Assembly (NCBI GenBank): GCA_039105265.1 | Contig: JAPFFF010000002.1 | Span: 5,270,001-5,334,000, forward strand | DNA length: 64,000 bases | Origin: Tritrichomonas musculus | Lineage: Eukaryota > Parabasalia > Tritrichomonadida > Tritrichomonadidae | Direction of reading: 5' to 3' | Shown: positions 20,505 through 30,046 of the stretch, piece by piece | How the letters are laid out: each line of letters opens with the position of its first letter | Position numbering within the stretch: the stretch's first letter is position 1 | The notes under the pieces: model-generated | Told to the model about the DNA's origin: nothing | Seen by the model: only the letters and a program-made list of their open reading frames with translations | Database searches by the model: none | Translations under genes and position numbers: made by a program

Positions 20505-22235
20505 TTCTAATACGCACCTAAAATAATTCTGTTGATATTTAAACAATTTAAAAAGTCGCATCCTAAATATTAAGAAAAAAAAAGTAAAAAGTTCACAAAT
20601 ATTTGAATAGATTGAAAAATAGATTGAAAATTTGAGAGAATTATTTTTAGAATTGAGTATGGTTGCATAAAAAGTTTTGCTCATTGAACGTTAGTATTAT
20701 CCTTCATTTCCATTGAATTTTTTAGAAAGTTTTTGTAAATATATCAAAAATTAATGCACTGTTAATCTTAAATAATTATATTTTTATATTAATAATTAGC
20801 GTTAAATAAAAAAAATAATATTTACTGCTCTAAATTAAAGAAACTTTTCATGAATTTAAGGATTTGATAAATATTTTGAATTAAATCTTTTTAAGGCGAA
20901 TTCCACTTCCACCAAATCTCTCAAAATGAATAGAATTACTCAATTCATTGAAAAAGTTAAATAGTTGAAAATACAATTTTAAGTCTTTTAGCAAAAAGTT
21001 CCACTAGTATCAAATTTGAAAGATGGGTGAAGTTAAAATATATCAACTCACGGTTGGTAATTTTTAAAGATTTGTTTAAAATTAAATTTATAAACTTAAA
21101 TTTAATTGATTTCTTTCAAATTATTATGCTTATTTTGGTTTTGATGTTTTTATTAAAATTGCAATTGCTTGTTACAAATCCTATTGTCACTATAAAACAA
21201 TTTTTCAAGTCACCAACGCATTTATATTTTATTCCATTTTTATTTTTACAAATATAAAATGAGAAAATTTCAAAATTAATAAATCGATATGGACATTAAA
21301 CATCAAAAAATATTTCATCATAAAATTGAAACTTAACAAATCACAAATTTTCATTCTAATCATTAAATATTTTTAAAATGGACTAATTCAAATTTATGAT
21401 TTTTTTTTTAATTCTATATAAGTTCTTATAATATTCTTGTTTTTGATGACAAATAGATTAAAAATCCCAAAACAATATTTATTTTTGCAAAATAAATAAA
21501 TAAATAAAAATAGTTGATATGATATTTTTTATTTCAAACCACACAATCAAAATTCTTAAAAAATTACTTCTTTATGCATTAATATCTATTTATCGAACAT
21601 TTACTCCTTTAAACTTATTGTTATTAATATATATATTATTATATTATTATAAAAACCATATAGCAGATTTAATATGCAATAAAAACAACCAGTATCCAAT
21701 ATCACATTCCATAACCAAGGGGAATCAAATAAATGATTTGTTTTTGTATTTTTTTTTATTTTATTTCTAAGAATTTTTTTCAATTAAATCAGAATTTTTT
21801 GATAGACTATATAAAATTTGAAAACAACAATTGAAAGAAAATCAAAATTGGGTGCAACTTTTTGATAGTATTCCCTTCTTTGAAAATATAATCTGATTTT
21901 ATTTCCATGAATATTTATTTTTTTGATAATATTAATAATAATTTAGCTATTAATTAATAAATATTAATGGTTATAAAAATAGCATCAGATAAATTTATTT
22001 TTAACATTGAATTTTAACAAACAAAAATATGTGAAATTTTCTTTATTACAATAGATTTTTATCATTCTTATTTTCTTATTAAACTTAATATCAGGAAAAT
22101 TACATTTAAAATCATTTTTAAAATTACATTTCCTTGTGTGTATTATAAAATAAACTCTTTTTTCTCTTTTTTATAACGATGATCTTTTTGTGCAAATCTA
22201 ATATTCAATTAAAATTTTTTTTTCACTTTTTTTTA
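20505..22235. other. AT-rich spacer between divergent Myb genes
   Basis: Small frames such as 21027-21257 and 21519-21770 are hydrophobic AT-codon artefacts open on both strands. No RNA gene or clear repeat is seen. It presumably holds the promoters of both neighbouring Myb genes. Confidence 0.5.
22223..22228 (+). promoter_or_regulatory. Initiator TCACTT of the Myb gene
   Basis: An exact TCAYTW initiator whose A is 11 bases before the ATG at 22236. It argues for the inner start rather than the upstream ATG at 22179. Confidence 0.6.
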
Positions 22236-23081
22236 ATGTTTCATCAAGCATCTGCAACTGCTCCAATGAAACATCCAATGAATACATTTCAGAATATAAT
22301 AAATGATAAACAGATGGGCATTTACCAAGCAACTCCTTTTAATTCTAATTCATCACCAATATATAAAAATAATATTGGATATTCTTTCCAAGATGTTCCT
22401 GTAGACAAAAATGCTGTTATTGGATCATTTTTACAGAATTTCCATTTCCAACACCATGGAAAGTGCATTATATTAAAATCCAAAAATTTCCGTCAGCCAC
22501 GGATATTGAAGAAAAAATCAAATGAAAAAGTAGAGGATCCCAATATTTCAAGAAAGAAGTTTAGTCCGGAAGAAGATGAGAAATTAAGAAATCTTGTTAA
22601 TGAAATGGGTTACATAAAATGGGATGAAATAGCCAAAGAAATGCCAGGAAGAACAGGAAGACAATGTAGGGATCGTTATAAGAACTATTTAGTGCCTGGG
22701 TTCTTTAATGGAGAATGGACAAAAGAAGAAGATGAGATCCTTTGTAAAAAATACTTGGAGTATGGCTCTCAGTGGTCTAAAATAACACAGTTTTTCACCA
22801 ACAGGAATGCAAATTCTTTGAAAAATAGATGGAATTATTTCATATCAAAACATTTGGGAGACAATAAAACAATAAATATTAGCAACATTTTATTAGAAGT
22901 ACATGAAGAAAAAGAGAAAAGAGAAAAATTAGAAGAATGTTCAGATATTATATCAAATGATAATCAATCTCAATCTCAATCTTTCTTTGATATTTCTTCT
23001 GATATTGATGAGTTAGATATGCAAAATAATGGATTTTTTGATTTTAAAGATGATTGCTCTGAATTCACCGATATTTTTTAA
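22236..23081 (+). CDS. Two-repeat Myb-type DNA-binding protein
   Basis: A 281-residue protein. The frame is open from 22179, but the ATG at 22236 (MFHQASATAP) sits 11 bases after a perfect initiator and removes a hydrophobic, AT-coded run, so it is preferred. After about 105 residues of Asn/Gln/Lys-rich sequence come two Myb repeats. The first reads F-S-P-E-E-D, then KWDEIAKEMPGRTGRQCRDRYKNYL. The second reads W-T-K-E-E-D, then QWSKITQFFTNRNANSLKNRWNYF. The second recognition helix has TNRN in place of PGRT, which may alter binding. The C-terminus is Glu/Asp/Ser-rich (SQSQSQSFFDISSDIDEL) and looks like an acidic activation region. Confidence 0.92.
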   Translation: MFHQASATAPMKHPMNTFQNIINDKQMGIYQATPFNSNSSPIYKNNIGYSFQDVPVDKNAVIGSFLQNFHFQHHGKCIILKSKNFRQPRILKKKSNEKVEDPNISRKKFSPEEDEKLRNLVNEMGYIKWDEIAKEMPGRTGRQCRDRYKNYLVPGFFNGEWTKEEDEILCKKYLEYGSQWSKITQFFTNRNANSLKNRWNYFISKHLGDNKTINISNILLEVHEEKEKREKLEECSDIISNDNQSQSQSFFDISSDIDELDMQNNGFFDFKDDCSEFTDIF

Positions 23082-23222
23082 TAAAAATTATTAATTCTAT
23101 TTAATTTTGTTATAATGATATTTTTTCTCTCAAAATTTTCGCATCCACTAAATAAAAAGGATGCTCAAAATTCACTTTTCCATTGGAAAAGTTCTACTAT
23201 TGAATATAAACATTCTGTAATC

Positions 23223-24011
23223 CTTTGAAATGGATGATTATGCGCCCAGTTTTTGATAAAGAAATTCATATTCCAAAAATTTATTTTCACAAAATTTCAT
23301 TATGCGCTCACTTTTTGAACATAAATTATTCTAAATAAAATCTTTTTTTCACAAAATATCATTATGTCCTCACTTTTTCATAGAAATCCGATCCGATAGT
23401 AAATAAATAAAGGAAAATAACCAAATAATTCATATTTTCTCATCATAATATTAATATACGGCAATATCTTAATTTACAATTGAATTATCGTAAAAAAATT
23501 AAATTAAAATACAAAAAGTTAAATCGTTTTTTGATTATTTGTAGATTCAAAAAATTAAATTCATCATACTATTTAAAGCCTCTTACCCAATTTGAAACAC
23601 TAAATCATAATAAATCATCTGATTCATTGATTCATACCATTCAATACTAATATTATCTTATCGTTGAAAAAAATTTTTATAAAAATAAATTTTTTCATTG
23701 CAAAACTAAAAAAAAAAAACTTTAATATGCTCTATAAAGCATTCGAAAAATTAAATAGTTTTTTAGATTACCTTTTTTTAAATGATTCATATTAAAAAGT
23801 GAGCACATAATGAAGTTTTTAAGTAAACAATTAAATGCCGCTCAAAACTACTCTTAAAAAGTGAGCACATAATGAAGTTTTACTATAATAGATTTTATCT
23901 ATTTTAAAAAAATTATCAAAAAGTGGGCAAATAATGAACTTTTGTGAATATAGATTTTACCTATTTGAAATTTCATTTCAAAAAGTGGACGCATAATCGA
24001 ATCTTTCAAAA
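23223..24011. mobile_element. Foldback-type element with 62-bp repeat arrays
   Basis: Both ends carry tandem 62-bp units in opposite orientation around a loop of about 415 bp. The conserved core is AAAAAGTGAGCRCATAATGAA. On the right, cores begin at 23794, 23856, 23918 and 23980, exactly 62 bp apart. On the left, the inverted cores end at 23254, 23316 and 23378, also exactly 62 bp apart. The outermost 13 bases before GATTATGCG also correspond at both ends (CTTTGAAATGGAT against TTTTGAAAGATTC). There is no frame inside. This is the architecture of foldback (FB/TIR-satellite) transposons. Confidence 0.75.
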
Positions 24012-25676
24012 AAGGTATTCAAAATTAATGTGCTATTAATTTTTACATTTTCTCTCTTTTATTTGCTTTTTGGCAATGAAATGATATAATATTTCAAGTT
24101 TCAAATCCATATCACTATATCTTTTCTCTATAAATCAATACGAAAAGCAACACGTTTTTTTTTCTCTCTCAAAAATTTAGAACTAAAAAATCATATTGAA
24201 CCCAAATAAAATAAAATTTGTACCCATTTCGCAATAACCATTAACAATGAATATGATATGAGCAAAATGATCAAATACTTAAATCTTGGAGTTTCTATAA
24301 AAGATACAATTAATATCTATTGTTTTTTTATAGTGAAATAATAATTTTATTCAATACAGTTCCACATATAAACTATTATAAAATGTGAATAAAAGCATTG
24401 TTTTTAATTTTTATCATCAATTAAGAATAATAATGATTAATTTATTTTCTTTTAATAAACAAAATATGTAATAATACATAGCATTTTCTTACAATTCTAA
24501 GTATTGATTTCTATTTAATAATTTAAACTCAGATCTATTCCAAAAAGAAAAACATATTTTTTTTTTTTTCATATATGATAAAGTAAAATTAAAAAATGAT
24601 CAAAATGAGATCATATTATTTATTACTCTAGCTCCAAGTTAGAATTTTTTGTATTACTTTGATAATATATTTTTCATATTAAAAGATAAAAAATGATCTA
24701 CAGAAAAAAACATCAAAATCTTAAAATCCCAAAATATATTCGGAGACTTAAATATTAATTCATAATATTGGACTAATAAGCAATTAAGCATTTATAAATA
24801 TTAACTTTTCATCTTTTCAGCTTTAAAACGCAATATATATTTCCTTTTGATTGAATAATAGTTTTTATAAAATCTTTTTTAGTGATAGAAACATTTATTT
24901 GATCTAAGAAATTTTGATGATGATAATTATTTGATCAAAAATAATATTTCATATTTAAAAATATTGGTCCATAAAATTGATAAACAAATATGAAATATAA
25001 TTGTCTCTTTAATAAATTAGTAATTGAAATGATTCTTTTTAAAAAATACTCAGATTTGAATATCCATAAGTATAAGAGGGAGCATTTACCATTGACTATT
25101 GAAATGAACCTAGTTTAAAAAAAACTTCATGAGGCACAACTTGATTTTTATTATTGTAAAAAGTATGATTAAAAAATTATATAGATTTCGAAAACGTTTT
25201 CTCACAATTTTTTCAGAAAGATAATAGGGATCTTTTTCAATGGAGAACAGTACTAGAACAAGATTCAGATCATCTTGTACTATTGAGAATTTTAAGAAAT
25301 TTCATTATTTTTTCTTTTTCTTTTTTTACAAATCGCAAAATATTGAAGATCATTTGTTGCGATTGAAAATATAAAGTTCTGAAAAATTTTACAAAATAAG
25401 TTTGGTGTAGGAATGTTTTGAAAGATAATCTTGAGATGAAAGTTAATAAGCAAATGCTTCAAATAAATAGTCATTGTTGAAAAACAGATTTATTTTCACT
25501 TTTTGATTAGTTTATTTCCAGAAAATTTAAAGAACAAATAAACAGATATCCAAGTAAACTTTGTTTTTTATTTTTCGCTTTTAAAAAAAAAAATCATTCA
25601 ATATTTGAAATAAATTCTTAGAAACCGTAAGTTTACACGCGAAAATTAAAAAACAAAGTTTATTCTATTGATAAAA

Positions 25677-25817
25677 AAGGTAGACTTTTTTTTGAACAAT
25701 TTGGTGGACCTTGTACAACTTTCAAATTTGAATTTTATTTTGAAAAAATTATATGTGCTTTCTGAAAATTGAATATTGCAAAGGGTCCACCAAATTTTTC
25801 AAAAAAAAGTCTACCTT
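25677..25817. mobile_element. MITE, 141 bp, with 38-bp inverted repeats
   Basis: The left arm begins AAGGTAGACTTTTTTTTGAA and continues through TTTGGTGGACC; the right arm is its reverse complement with about one mismatch in the first 33 bases. The arms enclose about 65 bp with no frame. Flanks are A-rich, so a target duplication cannot be seen clearly. A miniature inverted-repeat element or a long hairpin. Confidence 0.75.
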
Positions 25818-26115
25818 AAAAAATCTCCCAACACTTCTAAAGTTTAAAGAAAGAATAAACCGAGGCATTATATTTATATAAGCAAGATTCCAAACTTATT
25901 TTGTAGAAATTTTCAATTCTTTAAAGAATAAAATTCTATTACCAACAACTTTTTTTTTGTATATAATTAAAAATAAACAGAGCGGTTGTAAAATATTGAA
26001 AAATATTAAAAAACGCTAATTGGCTCATAATATTTTTTTTTTTTAAAAAAAAACTTCATACACCAACAACTTTTTTTTGTTATTTTTGCATAAAAGAAGA
26101 GTGCAGACATACATA

Positions 26116-27903
26116 TTAAAAGAAAGATTGATGCGAATACACGGATCCGTTGATCTTATCTCTCGGATCCAAGACGAAATTACTCCAGCACTTCGACTTC
26201 AATCCAATTTTCACGTAATAAGCGTAAACGTTATGAATCAATTCACCATCGAAGATTTTCTCTATTGACATCACATTATTCCTAATCTCGTCGTCATTTG
26301 CGTGTCCTTTGGAGTCAGCCGAGAAGTCCTTAATTTTGAACTTCAAATGTCTTGAAAAAGTGTCACACAAAATAGAGGCCGATAGGCCAAAATGGGCATC
26401 TTCACCGCCTGATAAGAAAAACGGTTTTAATCTACCAGCCAACTTCATTTGAATAGGACGATAGACATACGGTGAAGCAACGTAGTCAACATAAGGATTC
26501 CTGCAACTGATTCTGATGCTGTCGCTATTGACGAAGTTTCCGACGACTATATTCAGCACGCTTGGCCTGTCACCCAAAATTGTGTCATGATTCAAATTCT
26601 CAGAAAAAGCTGATGTGACAGCCGTTTTCATAAGATCGTAAGAATCACGCATGTGGCTGTCCATATCAGACCTGTTGCCTTCAAAATGTATTGGGCTGCC
26701 AGAATCATGCATGCGGTTGTCAGAATCAGGTATGTGGTCGTCATCAAGGCGAATCACAAAGTCAGTGTTCAAAAGTGAAGTGACCAGATTAGGAAGGACA
26801 AAAAACGAGTTGTAATTGACCATCCAAATTTTGTAAATTGGCCTTGGATTTGCCCTTAGGTAATTCTGTAGCTCGTTCTCAACATCTATGTCAATATAGT
26901 AGCGGTTCTGAATAAGAACATAGTACTCGGGCTGCATCGTCTCATTACTTAGCCTCGTCAAGGTCAATTTGAAGTAGTTTCGTTTGAAACATGGAATAAA
27001 CACTGAAAAAGTGATGTTGTCACTTTTTCCTTTTAAGGTAGATGGGCATTGAAACGCTTCATTTATATGAGTGGAAAGTGAAAAATGATTCGGCTTAGAA
27101 AATGGGAAAAAGTTCACTTTTTGTATAAATTGATTTTGAATGAGTTTGAATGAATTGTGAACTTTTTGATCGTCAATCATTGAAAGTGCTAAAAAAGGGG
27201 ACGGAGAGTCAAGAGAACATTTGGTATAATATAAAAGCTCTCTAACTATTTTTTCTTTCACCATTACAAGGTCACAGCCAACTATTTTTTTGATCATATT
27301 ATTTTCACTATTATTAAGATCAACTTTTGTATGGAACCCAAAAACTGAGGCTAGCGATGGATCTTCAAGGTGCATTTTATATGCGTCTTCAATCCATTTC
27401 GCAAGAACATTATTTTGCGAATTAGAAAGTAAATTCCAAATATGCCTTTTATGATTAATATTTCGAGCATCTATATAACAAATTGTCTGCAGTGGGTACA
27501 TATCGTCTGTATATGACGATATCATTAAAGGCAAATATCCATTATCAGGTAAGTCTGATATTACAATTCGTGGAAATGACATGTTTTCTAATTTTTTAAG
27601 CATTTGTTCTTCTTTTTTTAAATATTCAATTTTTTTTTTGCTGTTTTGAAGATAAGTATTATGTCGATGAACATAAAAATAAATGGTTCTAACTTTAAAA
27701 GGAATTTTGGAGAGAACTCTCCCCCATGCTTGGGAAACATACGAATAATCAAAAGAGTCAATTTCTATAATAATTGAAATATTCGATGTTTTAAAAAACA
27801 TGTTAACATAGTTTTCTGAAGGATCAAAAATAATATACTTATTCAGCATAACAAATAATAACAATAATATAAAAGTGGATTTTAACAAGAATTCTTGATT
27901 CAT
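26116..27903 (-). CDS. Membrane-anchored glycosyltransferase (GT2-like, DxD)
   Basis: A 595-residue type II membrane protein. Residues 8-25 form one hydrophobic anchor after a short cytosolic tail, placing the catalytic part in the Golgi or ER lumen. The first half (45-270) is a region seen in trichomonad glycosyltransferase-like families. From about 297 comes a GT-A fold: FSVFIPCFKRNYFKLTLTRL (the nucleotide-sugar strand), then FVIRLDDDHIPD with the metal-binding D387-D389. Immediately after the DDD lies a low-complexity insert with repeated RMHDS/SHMRDS, encoded by a short DNA repeat. Late motifs include FLSGGEDAHFGLSASI, where G-E-D is typical of the acceptor and catalytic base region. The donor and acceptor sugars cannot be deduced. 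It likely builds surface glycans. Confidence 0.78.
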   Translation of the reverse strand: MNQEFLLKSTFILLLLFVMLNKYIIFDPSENYVNMFFKTSNISIIIEIDSFDYSYVSQAWGRVLSKIPFKVRTIYFYVHRHNTYLQNSKKKIEYLKKEEQMLKKLENMSFPRIVISDLPDNGYLPLMISSYTDDMYPLQTICYIDARNINHKRHIWNLLSNSQNNVLAKWIEDAYKMHLEDPSLASVFGFHTKVDLNNSENNMIKKIVGCDLVMVKEKIVRELLYYTKCSLDSPSPFLALSMIDDQKVHNSFKLIQNQFIQKVNFFPFSKPNHFSLSTHINEAFQCPSTLKGKSDNITFSVFIPCFKRNYFKLTLTRLSNETMQPEYYVLIQNRYYIDIDVENELQNYLRANPRPIYKIWMVNYNSFFVLPNLVTSLLNTDFVIRLDDDHIPDSDNRMHDSGSPIHFEGNRSDMDSHMRDSYDLMKTAVTSAFSENLNHDTILGDRPSVLNIVVGNFVNSDSIRISCRNPYVDYVASPYVYRPIQMKLAGRLKPFFLSGGEDAHFGLSASILCDTFSRHLKFKIKDFSADSKGHANDDEIRNNVMSIEKIFDGELIHNVYAYYVKIGLKSKCWSNFVLDPRDKINGSVYSHQSFF

Positions 27904-27936
27904 TTGATATCAATTCAAAATAATAAAATATTTTTT

Positions 27937-27942
27937 AAATGA
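27937..27942 (-). promoter_or_regulatory. Initiator-like TCATTT of the glycosyltransferase
   Basis: Matches TCAYTW; the A lies 37 bases before the ATG at 27903, somewhat far for a trichomonad 5' leader. Confidence 0.35.
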
Positions 27943-28668
27943 GTCAATTTTGGTTTTCAATATTTATTTGGCCTTTTTATTAAAAGTGTTTTTTTACCAT
28001 TTTTCAAAATAATTTATCATTCCTGATGATAGTACTAATCAACAATTGAATTTTCTTCTTGATGAAACATGCACACAATATCATAATAAAAATATATTCT
28101 AGCTCTTTCAAGCGACATACATTTCATATCTTCTCATTTCACTCTTTCACATTATTTTTCTAACAAAATTCAAGAGAACCATATTATCAATCTTATTTAT
28201 ATTCATTTGGCCACTAGATAACGAGTTATTTTCTCAGAAAATTCAATCAATTCAACCGAGTTTTTTTTTAGATTTGGATTCAGCAAATCCAAACATTAAA
28301 ATAAATGTGGTCCATTAAAATGTTGTATTTATAAATTAAATTGCTCTTACTAAATATATTAAATTTGCAGAAATCAATTGATGTATATTTTTTTAATTAA
28401 AAAATTAAACATAAATTAAAGTAAATTACGTTAAATGACCTATAAAATGCTTATTATTATTTTGTAATTTGCTAGTATTTGCCATATTTTAGAAAAAATA
28501 ACAATCATTCAAAATATTCAGAAAAAGTTGAGCTCAACAAATTCAATTTTAATCAATTTTTTTCAAAACATATCATTTAAAAAAATTGAATAAAATTGAT
28601 TTAATCTTATGAAAAAGTTGAATTCAAAAAAACATAATGATATTCAATTCTAATCACTAATTTTGATT

Positions 28669-28674
28669 TCACTT
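28669..28674 (+). promoter_or_regulatory. Initiator TCACTT of the polyol dehydrogenase
   Basis: A perfect TCAYTW initiator with its A 18 bases before the ATG at 28689, the typical short leader of trichomonad mRNAs. Confidence 0.65.
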
Positions 28675-28688
28675 TTATTCTAATCGAA

Positions 28689-29729
28689 ATGACAATGAAA
28701 ACAGCAGTGATGCTTGGAATCGGCAAGATGGGATTTGAACAACGTCCCATTCCAAAGCCGAAAGATGATGAAGTTCTTGTTAAACTTGAATATGTAGGCA
28801 TCTGTGGATCTGACATGCACTATTATGAAACAGGAGCCATTGGAAACTACATTGTCAAGCCACCATTTGTTCTCGGTCACGAACCAGGCGGTGTTGTCAC
28901 TGAAGTTGGCAAAAATGTCAAACATTTGAAAGTTGGCGATCGTGTCGCACTAGAACCAGGCAAGACATGTGGACATTGTGAATTCTGCCGCCAAGGAAAA
29001 TACAACTTATGTCCAGATGTCATCTTCTTTGCAACTCCGCCAGTTGACGGAGTCTTCGAAGAGTATGTTGCACATGAAGCCGACTTATGCTTCAAGTTGC
29101 CAGAGAATGTTTCGACATTAGAAGGTGCATTAATCGAACCACTCGCTGTTGGCTTCCATGCGGCAAACCAAGGTGATGCACATGTTGGCCAAACAGCTGT
29201 TGTTTTCGGCGCTGGCTGCATTGGACTTTGCTCGTTACTCGCCTTGATTTCTCATGGCGTTACAAATGTCATCCTCGTCGATGTCATGCAAAAACGCCTC
29301 GATAAAGCATTGGAACTTGGCGCTTCTCATGTCATCAACAGCTCAAAAGAAGATCCAGTCAAGAAGATCCTCGAATTAACAGGTGGAATGGGAGCCGATC
29401 TTGCAATTGAATGCGCCGGCCTTGAAATCACAACAAATCAAGCAATTCACGCAGTTAAGAAAGGTTCAAACATCGTCCTCGTTGGCTATTCCAAGTCAGG
29501 CAAGTTGACTCTTGAAATTAGCTTGGCCCTTGATAAAGAAATCACATTCAAGACAGTTTTCAGATATCATCACATTTATCCAATGGCAATCGATGCTGTG
29601 GCAAGTGGAAAGATCAATCTTAAAGGAATTGTTACAAACTATTTCAACTTGGATGATATTCAAGAAGCATTGGACAAGAGCGTATCCGACAAAGCAAATA
29701 TCGTTAAATCAGTAGTTAAAATCTGCTAA
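28689..29729 (+). CDS. Zinc-dependent polyol (sorbitol/xylitol-type) dehydrogenase
   Basis: A 346-residue medium-chain dehydrogenase of the L-iditol/sorbitol or xylitol dehydrogenase type, which oxidises a sugar alcohol to a ketose. The catalytic zinc ligands are C39 (CGSDMHYYETG), H64 and E65 (GHEPGG). The structural zinc site is C94, C97, C100 and C108 (CGHCEFCRQGKYNLC). The Rossmann motif is GAGCIGLCS, and the aspartate at the end of the next strand (ILVDVMQKR) points to NAD rather than NADP. All family parts are present and the length is normal. The gene is markedly richer in GC-ending codons than its neighbours, which in this genome suggests high expression. The stop is part of TAAATA, in line with the UAAA-type polyadenylation signal of trichomonads. 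Cytosolic; exact substrate not resolved. A bacterial origin is possible. Confidence 0.92.
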   Translation: MTMKTAVMLGIGKMGFEQRPIPKPKDDEVLVKLEYVGICGSDMHYYETGAIGNYIVKPPFVLGHEPGGVVTEVGKNVKHLKVGDRVALEPGKTCGHCEFCRQGKYNLCPDVIFFATPPVDGVFEEYVAHEADLCFKLPENVSTLEGALIEPLAVGFHAANQGDAHVGQTAVVFGAGCIGLCSLLALISHGVTNVILVDVMQKRLDKALELGASHVINSSKEDPVKKILELTGGMGADLAIECAGLEITTNQAIHAVKKGSNIVLVGYSKSGKLTLEISLALDKEITFKTVFRYHHIYPMAIDAVASGKINLKGIVTNYFNLDDIQEALDKSVSDKANIVKSVVKIC

Positions 29730-30046
29730 ATATTTAGTTACTTCTAATTTCTTAATAAAAAAACTAGTTAGCAATATTTAAATTTTTTCTTTTTTTTTTT
29801 AAAAATTTTAAATGTATTGAAAAAGTCTTAGCATATTAAATATCAATTCTAGTATTTATATTTACCAAAATCTAAGCAAAACAACTCAATAAATCATTGA
29901 ATTTTATTCAAGATATAATTTTGTCATGAAAAACATTTAAAATGTTTTTATAACAATTTTCACAATTTTAATAAAATTTTGTCATATTTTACTCTCAAAA
30001 AGTTTTTATATAAATTTTTTCATTTTCACTCATATCACATTTTAAA
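29730..30046. other. AT-rich spacer
   Basis: Only A/T-rich DNA plus the initiator listed next. Confidence 0.5.
30020..30025 (+). promoter_or_regulatory. Initiator-like TCATTT of the Ubl-protease gene
   Basis: Matches TCAYTW; its A is 25 bases before the ATG at 30047. Two near matches (TCACTC, TCACAT) lie between it and the start. Confidence 0.45.

Larger units (their letters stand above)
23082..26115. other. 3-kb gene-free stretch with two inverted-repeat elements
   Basis: No supportable gene. It contains the foldback element 23223-24011 and the MITE 25677-25817; the rest is AT-rich sequence. Confidence 0.6.
27904..28688. other. AT-rich divergent spacer
   Basis: Promoter region shared by the glycosyltransferase (minus) and the dehydrogenase (plus); initiator motifs are listed. 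Nothing else is recognised. Confidence 0.5.

Noticed and set aside
20500-20684. Intron or extended N-terminus for the Myb at 19950
   Set aside because: No GTAYGT donor with the long trichomonad branch/acceptor motif was found; upstream residues look like AT-coded filler.
21027-21783. Several 60-90 codon hydrophobic frames between the Myb genes
   Set aside because: Open on both strands, AT-codon driven, no start context; spurious.
23223-24011. CRISPR-like reading of the 62-bp spaced cores
   Set aside because: Between-core sequences are themselves related and the arrays are inverted; fits a foldback element in a eukaryote.
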